Assembly: GCA_019828545.1 (NCBI GenBank)
Contig: JACVRA010000461.1
Location: forward strand, 1 to 64,000
Origin: Paracamarosporium sp. OC-R06-R3
Lineage: Eukaryota > Ascomycota > Dothideomycetes > Pleosporales > Didymosphaeriaceae
Direction: 5' to 3'
DNA: 64,000 nucleotides
This document shows positions 55,148 through 64,000 of the stretch, piece after piece (position 1 is the first letter of the stretch; each line of letters opens with the position of its first letter). The position numbers and the translations under genes were made by a program. The notes under the pieces are model-generated. The model ran no database searches. It was not told the origin of the DNA and worked only from the letters and a program-made list of their open reading frames with translations.

Positions 55148-56440
55148 CTAATAATTCAGCTCGCTCGTTGTGACATCCTCGATGAAATGCGCCTCCCGAT
55201 AGCTCCTCGTCCACCACAAGTACCACGGCACAATAGTTAACTTAATCTTATGCCCTAACCACCCTGCGTCGTTCACAGTCTTCACCACGCTTTGACTCTC
55301 GTCATACGCAACATCAATCCTTTGCCTCCTCAACCTTTCATATGCATCAAACGCCTCCTTCACCGGTGCACCGTCATCCTTCTCCATCCACCGCCCAAGG
55401 CACCGCGCAAACAGCACGCCGTCTTCGAACACGATGCCTGTGGATTCTCCTTGAGGCGGCATCGCGTGCGCAGAATCACCGATCAGCATGACCCGGTCGG
55501 TAGCCCACTTTCCGCCTTTGCTGAGCGTGAAGACAGGCCAGAGATAGAGATCCTGGGCATCTTCAATGAGATGGTTGATGAGAGGGTTCGCGGCGCCCGA
55601 GTAACGGTCCAGAATGTCCTGTCTTGTCTTCTCCGCGTCTGCGCCACGAGCTTTCCAGCCGTCGCGGGAGGCAATTTCAGGGACTTGCATCAGGGCACCG
55701 ACGTAAACGGAATCTTTCTTTTCGTCGTGGAAAGATGTGAGGAGCATACCCCGACGCCCAAAATTCATCCCTGATGTCTCGAAGTGCGTCTCTTCGTATT
55801 CGCCTGAAGGCATCTTGCGGCGGGGTGCGAAGCCGAAGGCATTGCAAATGCCCGAGTATACGCCCTTGCGCTCGGGCTCGACGTGCTTGAGGCGAGTGAC
55901 AGAGTGTATGCCGTCACAGCCAATGAGGATATCCGCGCTCGCTGCCTCGCCATCCTCAAACGTGAGTCTGACGCCGTTCGCCTCTTCCTTGATGTCAGTT
56001 GTCTTCTTGCCGCAAATGAGCTTGATATTGGGATGGCTTTCAATAGCAGCCAAAACGCCTTTCAGACTTTCTCCTCTGGTTATTCTGAGCGCTGTGAAGG
56101 GTGGATCTCCCAAACCCTTGCCTTCTAGGCCGCGAAAGCTGCTCTCAGACAGCTTGGATCCGCTATACAAGTCAAACACTTCGACCGCACCACACTCCTT
56201 GCCGTAGTTATTCGCCCGGATTTCCTGGAGCGCACCCAAATGTGAAAGCAGCCGGAGGGCATTAGGTGTAAGGTTGACAGCCCCGCCAATGGTCGCAGGT
56301 TCAGGACGAATTTCGTAGAGCGTTATCTGGGGCGGCGATCGTGATGCTGGAGCATATTTGGTGAGAGCGAGAGCTGTGGTCAAGCCCGCTATGCCACCGC
56401 CGAGAATAATTATATTGAGTGGTGAATCCTTCTTAGACAT
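55148..56440 (-). CDS. FAD-dependent monooxygenase (salicylate hydroxylase-like)
   Basis: 430 residues from the ATG at 56440 (MSKKDSPLNIIILGGGIAGL); an ATG at 56494 would add 18 residues without family resemblance. No intron. The FAD-binding GxGxxG (ILGGGIAGLTTALAL), the DG motif (ADILIGCDGIHSVTR) and the GD motif (RVMLIGDSAHAMPPQGESTG) are complete and correctly spaced for the group A aromatic hydroxylase family. It would use NAD(P)H and O2 to hydroxylate an aromatic or similar substrate. The C-terminus (PWYLWWTRSYREAHFIEDVT) has no anchor. The exact substrate is unknown. No polyketide or other cluster enzymes lie beside it. Confidence 0.9.
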   Translation of the reverse strand: MSKKDSPLNIIILGGGIAGLTTALALTKYAPASRSPPQITLYEIRPEPATIGGAVNLTPNALRLLSHLGALQEIRANNYGKECGAVEVFDLYSGSKLSESSFRGLEGKGLGDPPFTALRITRGESLKGVLAAIESHPNIKLICGKKTTDIKEEANGVRLTFEDGEAASADILIGCDGIHSVTRLKHVEPERKGVYSGICNAFGFAPRRKMPSGEYEETHFETSGMNFGRRGMLLTSFHDEKKDSVYVGALMQVPEIASRDGWKARGADAEKTRQDILDRYSGAANPLINHLIEDAQDLYLWPVFTLSKGGKWATDRVMLIGDSAHAMPPQGESTGIVFEDGVLFARCLGRWMEKDDGAPVKEAFDAYERLRRQRIDVAYDESQSVVKTVNDAGWLGHKIKLTIVPWYLWWTRSYREAHFIEDVTTSELNY

Positions 56441-56861
56441 GGTTGTGAGAGCAATGTGCTTGATTTGAGCGAAGAGGAAGTACCAGGGTCGCAAACGAGA
56501 GCCTTAAGCCCAGATATATCTCCACCATATATCCGATCTGACATGTTTACGATAGCTCAAGATTCCGGTCCGATGCAGTAGCTGTCTCCGTGACCTATTG
56601 TGAGGCAGAGGGTGAGTCTCGGCAAAGGTTGGGGAACCGACGGGCTGTCCCGAACCAGTCGGAGGTGCTAGCTTTCCGCAACAACATGCGAAGTACGAGC
56701 TAGCTATCCGTCGCAATGCTATTTTGAGCATCATTTTCATGAACTGCAAGCACTGCATATTACTTGGATGACAATGACGCGAAAGGGTAGGTTCGGTACA
56801 ACGTCGAAACAAAATTCGTTGACAGAAACTTTTAGCTAGAGGTGGTGTGGCTGCATCTGTA
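56441..56861. other. Intergenic between monooxygenase and ILM1
   Basis: 421 bp, both flanking genes on the minus strand, so this holds the monooxygenase promoter and the ILM1 3' end. A 102-codon minus frame here is without domain. Confidence 0.55.
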
Positions 56862-57474
56862 TCACAGCATGTTCTGCTCCGCCCTCCTCTTTTCCATAAT
56901 ACGTATGGCCCTCTGTCGTCGTTCGTCGCGCAACGAGATGAAAATCTGCAATCTGTCAGTCACTGGTCGTTGCAGGGTTAGACGTATCAGCGCACCCAGA
57001 ACCAGACCGTGAGCTCCACAAATCCGAATGCAAACACGACGCTGTTCTTTAGGTGTTCGCCTGCACCCCGCCCGCTACTCCCGAAAATGCCTCCCTGCTT
57101 GAACGCGTACGAGTATCCCGTCAAGCCAAAAAGGAAGGCAAGCCTCACAGGCGTTTGCGTGCCCCAATACGATTCGATGGCTTCTTCAGACATGGACAGC
57201 GCAGTGAGGTCGCTGATGCCGAGAAAGGCGAGGAGGACTGCTATGAAGGCCGTAGCTGCCGAGGGTTTGAGGAATTCGCGAGGCGTTGGCTGGGCACATT
57301 AGACAATCCATTGTACATTGTGTGGGATGTACTCACCAGCTGCATCGCCTCGCCTAACAGAAAAACAATGTTCTGCTCTGCGATCATCCTGGGGTTCCGC
57401 AGGATGAACACGGCGAGAGTGACGTGGAAGAGCGACAGGGCGCGTATGATGGTATATGCGGAGAAAACCGCCAT
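56862..57474 (-). CDS. ILM1: ILM1-family membrane protein (increased loss of mitochondrial DNA)
   Basis: Exons 57337..57474, 56996..57289 and 56862..56945; introns 47 and 50 nt, all phase 0; 171 residues. It starts MAVFSAYTIIRALSLFHVTL; ISDLTALSMSEEAIESYWGT and PVRLAFLFGLTGYSYAFK follow, and the end FWIFISLRDERRQRAIRIME is the typical charged tail. About four membrane segments. ILM1 is a fungal ER-type membrane protein whose loss destabilises mitochondrial DNA in yeast (family knowledge); the molecular role is not clear. I prefer the ATG at 57474 because the upstream in-frame extension is not family-like. Head to head with the dipeptidase (215 bp). Confidence 0.9.
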
Positions 57475-57688
57475 GGCTGCGACAAGAGCAAGAAGGATGT
57501 GCAGGTTAACAAGCAGGTGGTGGTTGTGTCGATTCGTAGGAGCTCTGCAGGGGGAGCAAGCCGCCGAGCCACCTTCCCAAAGGAGACTAGCAGCGTGATT
57601 GATAATGCCCTCTCTGCCCTTCATGCCGGACTCGGTGACAGTTCCATGTGAATCCTACTGAATTCTTTGCATGGTGGTTTGAGCAGCC
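57475..57688. promoter_or_regulatory. Shared divergent promoter, ILM1 / dipeptidase
   Basis: 214 bp between two outward-facing start codons, the most compact divergent pair here except the small coiled-coil/PAN1 pair. No specific site named. Confidence 0.5.
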
Positions 57689-59298
57689 ATGGAGAAGCAG
57701 ACCAATCCTCCGGGCGACGTCGAGCAGACTGTTATCGGTACCCCGCAACAGCTTGCGCCCCCAAAGCGAGCCAGCAAGCGCTTCGCCATCGCAGTACTCG
57801 TTGCCATCTTGCTGCAGTTTGGATACTTCTTTAGGAGCCCATTGTCGGCTCTCCTGCAGAGTTCATCATGCCACCATGGATCTAGACAGCTCACAATCGA
57901 GCAGCGAGCACGGAAGATTCTAAGGGAGAATCCACTCATCGGTTAGACAGACTGCAGTACCCAGGCGAAAGTTTGACCACGCCATGTTATCCCAGGACGG
58001 GCAAAACAATGGCCAAGAGAGTTCAAATTTATGCTTTCTAGCTGCGACTGGTTTATCGAGATACACTACTAATTCGTCGTAGATGGTCACAATGATCTCC
58101 TGATATCACTTCGTATCCGATACAAGAACCACATTTACGGCGATGACTTCAAGGCGAAGTTCGAGAACGGTGGTTTTCCTCAGCACGTAGACCTGCCCCG
58201 ACTGGACGAAGGCATGCAAGGCGGTGCCTTTTGGAGTGCCTTCATGCCTTGCCCGCCAGGTAACGGAACAGACTTCTCTGATGAAAGATATGCCCCTAGT
58301 AAGCCTATTCCTTCTGGATACTGACAAGAGCAACCATACTAAGTGTTCCAGTCGTCAAAATGACACTCGAAGCTTTAGACACATACTCCCGCCTAGGCCT
58401 CGCCTATCCAAAATACTTCACCCTAACCCCCAACAGTGATGCCGCTGAGCAAGCCTTCAAAGAGGGCCGTTTCATCTCTCCCGTCATCATCGAAGGTCTC
58501 CATCAAATTGGCAACTCCATCTCCATCCTTCGCCTTTACCATAAACTTGGCGTGCGATATGCTACACTGACGTGGAACTGCCACAACAAATACGCCGACG
58601 CAGCCCTCGAATCAGACGAAAACTTCGGGGCTAAGATTGCCACGCCCTATTGGAAAGGCCTCAGTCCCGCTGGCCGCGATCTAGTGCTGGAGATGAATCG
58701 CCTAGGCATGCTGGTCGACCTCGCGCACGTGAGTACCGATACGATGCGCGATGTGTTGATTGGGAATGGTACGGAAGAGTGGAAGGGAAGCATCGCGCCT
58801 CCAATCTTCAGCCATAGCTCTGCCTATGCCATATGCCCGCATCCTCGCAACGTGCCGGATGACATCTTGCACCTTGTCAAGAAGCGCAATTCCATTGTCA
58901 TGATCAACTTCAGCCCAGGGTTCATATCTTGTAAGCCTGGAAAAACGCCTCATGAACTTCCTGAGTTTGATAAGGAGAACTCAACGCTGGACCAGGTTGT
59001 AAAGCATATTAAACACATTGGCGAGCTTATTGGGTATGACCACGTTGGGCTGGGGACTGACTATGACGGCATTGATTCCACGCCCGAGGGTCTTGAGGAC
59101 GTGTCAAAATTCCCCGACTTGGTTGCTGAGCTACTTCGTCAGGGAATCAGTGACAAGGATGTTGGAAAGATCGTTGGAAGGAATATTTTGAGGGTATGGA
59201 ATAAGGCAGATGAGGTGGCCGCAAAATTGCAGAAAACCACTCAGCCGCTTGAGGATGAGATACAGAACCCGTGGTCTGCCGAGAAGAGTGAACTATAG
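57689..59298 (+). CDS. Membrane dipeptidase (peptidase family M19)
   Basis: Exons 57689..57941, 58083..58298 and 58352..59298; introns 141 and 53 nt; 471 residues. N-terminal cytosolic tail, then one hydrophobic segment (about 32-49, FAIAVLVAILLQFGYFF), so a type II membrane protein. Zinc ligands of renal dipeptidase are all present: His and Asp in DGHNDLL (created by the first splice, G|AT), the bridging Glu in VIIEGLHQIGN, His in LVDLAHVS and His in FSHSSAYAICPHPRNVPDD. GLGTDYDGI follows. It hydrolyses dipeptides with a free C-terminus, probably at the vacuole or cell surface. No GPI signal is seen at the C-terminus, unlike the animal enzyme. Confidence 0.93.
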
Positions 59299-59799
59299 GT
59301 GAAGGAAGTACATTTAATTGTTTGTACGGGGATCACGAAATAGACGGATCTTGACTGCGTACGTATAGTAGATACACATCTCAGTCTGCGTTTAGGAATA
59401 CTGATACGTGCACGGTATCCATATGATACATGAGTATTCAATGACATTGAACAAATCACATGAGCCTGAGTGGGCGAGTCTGGAACGAAATCTTGTGTCA
59501 TTCTTCGGTCAACTCACCAGCCTGTCAACGCGCATATAAGCTGATTACCTCAGACTCTTTACTGAATAATACCCACCAGGGGAGGCTATTCATGAACGGA
59601 ACCTGCTCTTTAGAGATGAAAAAATACTTGCTGAGAGATAATTAAGCATTTAGTTAAAAATGGTATACGAGATGGATAATTATTCTAGAGACAGAGCCGC
59701 CATTTTGTATGATTGCCGGGGATCGCTATGCAGATGAAAAGAGCAAAAAAGCAAAGAAAAAGAAGATAGGTTCACACCAGAGAAGCATGAAAGTCCAGT
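59299..59799. other. Convergent intergenic
   Basis: 501 bp between the stop codons of the dipeptidase and the dehydratase. A-rich near 59740-59765. No gene seen. Confidence 0.6.
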
Positions 59800-61185
59800 T
59801 CACAGCTTCGCCTCCAACTGCAGGACTTCCTCGGTCCACTGCTTCTGCGCTGGCGCCCGTCTCGTAATCTCAGGCACCTCCTCTGGCATTTCTTGGACCT
59901 CGCTCTCTTCCCTTTTCACCACTGGCTCCTCAAGATAGGCGTACTCCTTCCGCCACTCCGACAGCATGTCAACCGTGACGTTGCTCCCTCCGCAAAGCAC
60001 AATGACGACCTTCTCCTCTGGTCGCACCTTACGCCCGAGCGCCTTCTCCAACCTACCGTCATAACACAGCGCGACGTTAACACCACAGGCAAGCTCCACC
60101 ATGATTCTTTCGTCGTCTGCGAGGCGCCAGCAACCCATCGCCGCCTCGGCATCTGGGAGCACGACGCCCCTAAAGTTCTCCCGTTGGGCGGTATCCAACG
60201 TCAGCTGCGTGACTCTTGCGCAGCCTAGGGATGTGGCCTGCGATGTGATTCTAGGGAGCGTTACCAGCTGCCCAGCGCGCACAGCAGCAGCGAGGGACTC
60301 TGCGCCGGCGGTCTCAACGCCGACGACGGTCGTCGATTCAGAGAGGGAAAGGTCGTCGAGCGCCATGGCAACGCCGTTGAGTAGGCCGCCACCGCCGACA
60401 GAGCAGATTACGACATCGGCGGGATCATCGGGCATCTGGTTAGCGATCTCGTGCATGACAGTTGAGTTTCCAGCCCAAATGTCCGGGTGATCAAAGGGTG
60501 GAGCGTAGATGGCTGCTTCGCCGGCCTATGGTTATTTTGTCAATAACCTGTTTTATACATAAAAGAGCAAGGGAAGGCCTAGAAAAGAAACAAACGTGAG
60601 CGGGAGCACATACCTGCGGCATCAACTCCTCTCGCATAAATCTATCTGCGTCTGCCCACGCATCACCATGTTGTAGCACCTCATAAGCACCAGCAGCCTT
60701 GATCTTGGTGACCATCAACTGCTTGACTGTAGACGGCACGACGACTGTGCATGGAAGGCCGAGCGTCCGGGAGGCATGCACGGCAGCGAGGCCGGCGTTA
60801 CCGCCGCTGGAGCAAAAGATGTGGGGATTATTGATGTGGGCGGGGAGCTCCTCGATCCGTCGGATGAGGTAGTTTCCTATGCCTCTGCTTGTTGTTAGCA
60901 TTTGATCATCAAGTATAATAGAAAGGAAGAATAGCTTACCGTGACTTGAACGACCCAGACGGCTGAAGCGTCTCAAGCTTGAGGAAGATTCTGCTTCTAC
61001 GATTTAGAATTCCCTAATCACATGGAAAAGACTCAAAGGACCACAACAAACAGAGGATTAAGAAACAAAGAAGTGTGACCGTACCATCCCGCAGCCTGAG
61101 ACAAGGCATACGACTCTCTAAGAGGCGTCTCGACCCACGGCCTCGACTGCTCCTGCGACGACTGGAGGAAATCTTTGTTGGACAT
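59800..61185 (-). CDS. L-serine/L-threonine dehydratase (PLP, fold type II)
   Basis: Exons 61085..61185, 60940..60993, 60614..60884 and 59800..60525; introns 91, 55 and 86 nt; 383 residues. It starts MSNKDFLQSSQEQSRPWVET. The first splice (TG|C) gives QAAGCRIFLKLETLQPSGSF, with the PLP Lys50 in PSGSFKSRGIGN. The SSGGNAGLAAVHASRTLGLP loop and the Gly-rich phosphate loop SVGGGGLLNG are typical of serine deaminases (CHA1/SDS type). The enzyme deaminates serine to pyruvate or threonine to 2-oxobutyrate. The about 50-residue acidic/basic tail after VLCGGSNVTVDML is longer than usual. The first intron needs an unusual GAAG acceptor; the alternatives create stops. Confidence 0.9.
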
Positions 61186-62198
61186 GTTGGCTTGCACCTA
61201 TGTGGTCGATATGAAGTCGATATGTATTGACGCTACGGAGGGCTTCCCGAAAGGTATCTTCTCAAAGTCAACAGCAACAGGGTGCGGAGACTATCAGATT
61301 CGAGGATCAGAACAGAGAGAAAGGCGAGATCAACAGAGCATGCCTCACTACCATACCATTACCCCAGGTACCTCTTATATCTCCCTAGAGCCGTTCCCCT
61401 CCGCATGCACCGACCCCATACGTCCTACCCCTCGCACCCCTGTATCCATTACCCTATAATAGCGTCAAATTACCCTATAGAAACCCTTATCGCGCGCAGT
61501 CCAATGAGATTCTCACCAACATGACTTTGCCATGACGGGCCAACACGTTGAGCGGCATGGCGTTGGTGTGGTCGCAGTGGATCCGTGGGCCAAACATGGT
61601 TTGGGTTTCCTTTGGCGGTTATCGACGGCATCAACAATCAGACCCGCCAAGCGATAACTACGGGCGGTGAAAGCCGGCAAAACACCTAACGGAACGCGAA
61701 CTACTGCATGCTGACGATGGAGCGATGCGCGTGTGGTGAGCGCCTGGACGATTTGCACCGAGGCGCTCGAGGTCAGCGGTGAGGGTTCGGATCTAGATGC
61801 GTTCGCTGCCTGGGTTCGGTGTAGCACGTCAAACAACCGCCAGTCTCTTATTGATGCAGCCTGGGGTCGCCCTGTTCACCTCGGAACCCTCGCCTTTCGT
61901 CCCGACCAAGAGGGTTGGCAGTGTGCGTTCGCTATCTACGCCAGGATTAGGTGTGATAAGAGGAGGATAGCACGTCAAACGCCCACTAATTCTGGAGTGC
62001 TACAAGTGACATTCTGCGTCTGGATTCCGATTACACCGTCTATGTCGGATTTCCGTCGGAAAAGAATCAAGGTGTCCGCGTACGCCTAAGATGCTTCTCA
62101 GGACCCTGGACGCCGCTGGGTATCAATGCTCATCATCTGCTTGGCTATGGTCGCTGCCGAGTGACTCCTGCACTCGTTATGATTACGCGAGTCGGCCC
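61186..62198. other. 1 kb intergenic, no gene supported
   Basis: Lies between the dehydratase start and the RAM2 stop. A plus frame at 61733-62089 (118 codons) has no domain and no neighbouring support. The stretch near 61440-61480 has two CCCTATA-type repeats of no clear meaning. Confidence 0.5.
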
Positions 62199-63240
62199 CT
62201 ATGCCGCCGTCTCGGACACGTCGAGCAAACCTTTGCGGTAATTCCAGTAATGGGCTCTTATAGGGTCAAACCTAGTGGCCAACAGATCGAGTGCCTTTTT
62301 GGCCTCTTCCTTGTTGCCCTCTTCCTCTGCGTAGATGTCTGCCAGCAGATCGAGCGCGTGGCTGGAGTATATGTCGTCCGGCCGGCGCATGTCAGCGAAT
62401 TCGAGAGCAAAAGCCTTGGTAGTTGACAAGGGAAGGTTGGCGGCACGGACGATGCCCTTGAGGTAATTCCATGGGCTCTGGTTCTGGGGCGCTTTTCGGA
62501 TCGCGTACTCTGCATAGCTGTGAAGAGTCAACCCTGGCCTCTGGATCCATGGCAATGCAGCACTTACTTTAGCTCTCGCGTCACGAGATGGTCACTTTGC
62601 AGCTGGCCTTTGTGGCTGCCAACGACCAGGAACCAACGATGGTTCCAGGCCGAGTTGTTCCGCACGTCGTCCTCGATCATGCCCGCAGTCCAGCTGAGCT
62701 CGTCCTCCTTGCCGAACAGATTGAAGCGGCCAACCAGCCACTGCCGGTAGCTCCACACGTGGTAGTTCTTGGAGTCCTGTTCCAGCATGGTGGCAATGAA
62801 CTCGGCCTCGCCCTGGGGGGAGTCGAGCGCGTCGATGATGGTCTGGCGGTGGTGCCAGATCTGGTAGTTCTTGAGGTGCTGCAGCGCAGTCGGGTTGAGC
62901 CACTCGATTTCGGCGCGGAGGTCGGCCTTGGTCTCACGCAGCGTTTTGGCGCGGTAGAGCCTGGGCTGGTCAGCGTGCCTTGCAACAGGGAGCGGCACAC
63001 ATACCAAACAGTGTAGTGCGCTGGGTTCATGGCGATGATGTGCTCGGTGAGCTCCAGCACCCTCGCGCTGTACTCGTTGCGGGCCATGACTGCGCGCAGA
63101 TAGCCCATTGCCTCGCTGTACTCGTCCGTGTAGGCGATTGCGGCGAGCGGGTGCAGCCCGCCGTCGTCCTGCGGCAGCGGCTCCACGTCCTTCCACGCGG
63201 CATCGTCGTGGTAGTACTTTGGATCCTCGTTGCTGGGCAT
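62199..63240 (-). CDS. RAM2: Farnesyltransferase / geranylgeranyltransferase I alpha subunit
   Basis: Exons 63005..63240, 62568..62960 and 62199..62517; introns 44 and 50 nt; 315 residues from MPSNEDPKYYHDDAAW. Prenyltransferase alpha (PFTA) repeats are plain: NPAHYTVWLYR (across the first splice, TG|G), NYQIWHHRQTIID, NYHVWSYRQWLVGR, NNSAWNHRWFLV, and APQNQSPWNYLKG after the second splice. The alpha subunit pairs with different beta subunits to prenylate CaaX proteins such as Ras and Rho. In frame upstream lies an ATG (MAATAAVVGLLFLAYRLLPA) that would add a hydrophobic stretch. The family is cytosolic, so I take the inner ATG, but the extension stays open. Confidence 0.92.
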
Positions 63241-63691
63241 CTCGGCGCGAATGAAGCGGGCGGCGGCGGGCAGAAGGCGGTATGCGAGGAAGAGGAGCCC
63301 CACGACGGCTGCTGTGGCCGCCATCTTTGGTGGGGTTCGTGGCGTTTGGGCCCAGGCTTGGCTTTGTACCTTCACCAACGACAATACTAAGAACTAACAA
63401 AGACCACACAAAGTATGCCCCCCAGCAGGCGTTGCATATGACTAGGTAATATCCGCCAATCGCTCGTTACTGGTCGCAAAATAGGACTTGGCCCATTCGA
63501 GTGTACACTACGATTAACATAGAATTCCATATCCCCCGTCAAGCCTCCTTCTCCATCATTTGCTGTACGAAACTTTTTTCTTTGACGCCCTTCTCTCCAT
63601 CTGCAGCCATTGCTGCTTGTTCCTTCATCTCAGCATTAGCAGTCTCCTCCTTGGGCTTCGCTGTGAACCTACGATTCCATGCATCGCCGTC
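63241..63691. other. Intergenic, RAM2 promoter side
   Basis: 451 bp between the RAM2 start and the 3' end of the last gene. Includes the in-frame hydrophobic extension of RAM2 (63241 to about 63324). No separate gene seen. Confidence 0.55.
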
Positions 63692-64000
63692 CTAAGCTGG
63701 CCTAGGTCTGAGGCTGCGACCAGATTCGTCAATGCTTCGCTTGCGTTTCACGCCTGCCTCGCAATAGCCGACTCCCATGGGTGTTGATTGCAGGCTGATG
63801 CCAATCCGGGGTGGCTCAACGGCTGCTTCTTCGTCTGTATCGACGTAGGAATCGGATTCTTCGTAGGAATCACCAAGGTCCGTCTCGCTATCGAAATGCG
63901 GTACGACGAAGTCTTTATCCAGGTCGTTGCTTCCCCAATTCTGGACTTTCGAGCCCTTCGGTTGTGTTTCGCGTGGAGAGCACATCGGTTGCACTTTTTG
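63692..64000 (-). CDS. 3' end of an unrecognised gene, runs off the window
   Basis: The minus frame is open from the window edge to a TAG at 63692-63694, about 100 codons. It is acidic in the middle (VVPHFDSETDLGDSYEESDS, YVDTDEEAAVEPP), then GISLQSTPMGVGYCEAGVKR and a basic end with KRKRSIDESGRSLRPRPA, which could act as a nuclear signal. No domain is recognised. An ATG at 63985 is possible as a start, but since the frame stays open to the edge the gene is more likely partial. Confidence 0.5.
   Translation of the reverse strand, partial: QKVQPMCSPRETQPKGSKVQNWGSNDLDKDFVVPHFDSETDLGDSYEESDSYVDTDEEAAVEPPRIGISLQSTPMGVGYCEAGVKRKRSIDESGRSLRPRPA

Noticed and set aside
50714..56440. Secondary-metabolite gene cluster around the SDR and FAD monooxygenase
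   Set aside because: No polyketide synthase, peptide synthetase, terpene synthase or cluster regulator in the window; the intervening genes are unrelated.
61733..62089. Plus-strand 118-codon frame
   Set aside because: No family resemblance and no supporting context; a gene cannot be excluded but is not supported.

Overview
The window is a stretch of nuclear chromosome from a filamentous ascomycete. Nearly every gene is broken by short introns (about 45-60 nt, GT...AG, phases consistent across exons). Markers of the group are an EH-domain PAN1, a PDR-type ABC pump, a PL9 pectate lyase, a Fot1/pogo transposon and a cysteine-rich effector-like protein. A Dothideomycete, probably Pleosporales-like and plant-associated, is my inference; no marker gene proves it. 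Exon structures given here were rebuilt by hand from splice sites and protein-family continuity.

Layout. 0-1.8 kb: ribosome assembly factor RRS1 and an intron-containing tRNA-Gln(CTG). 3.2-11.6 kb: two transporters, an MFS permease whose last exon is out of frame and a full-size intact PDR-type ABC pump, with a decayed copy of the pump's 3' end between them. 12.7-30 kb: a dense, more GC-rich housekeeping block: an aldo/keto reductase, MRI1 (methionine salvage), a small coiled-coil protein head to head with PAN1 (endocytosis), RPB11 (RNA polymerase II), an unknown two-TM protein, EMC2 head to head with APL5 (AP-3 delta), YSY6 (ER) and a small, probably mitochondrial, membrane protein. 31.9-34.8 kb: a large disordered protein. 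34.8-41.1 kb: a 6 kb gene-poor stretch rich in low-complexity sequence. 41.1-42.5 kb: an intronless RBR-type ubiquitin ligase.

42.8-44.5 kb is a Fot1/pogo-like DNA transposon with clear TIRs and a TA target duplication; its catalytic core is hidden by 393 Ns. Beyond it (45-55 kb) the sequence is more AT-rich and carries accessory genes: a sulfotransferase-like protein, a histidine phosphatase, a two-domain cysteine-rich secreted protein, an SDR, a secreted PL9 pectate lyase, an L-lactate dehydrogenase and an FAD monooxygenase. From 56.8 kb conserved genes return: ILM1 head to head with a membrane dipeptidase, a PLP-dependent serine/threonine dehydratase, RAM2 (prenyltransferase alpha subunit) and the 3' end of an unknown gene.

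I see no secondary-metabolite cluster, CRISPR array or prokaryotic system. Most notable are the APL5 start codon split by an intron, the decayed ABC copy with transition-type changes, the frame break in the MFS gene, the tandem-domain effector-like protein, and the transposon with a duplicated left terminal motif.
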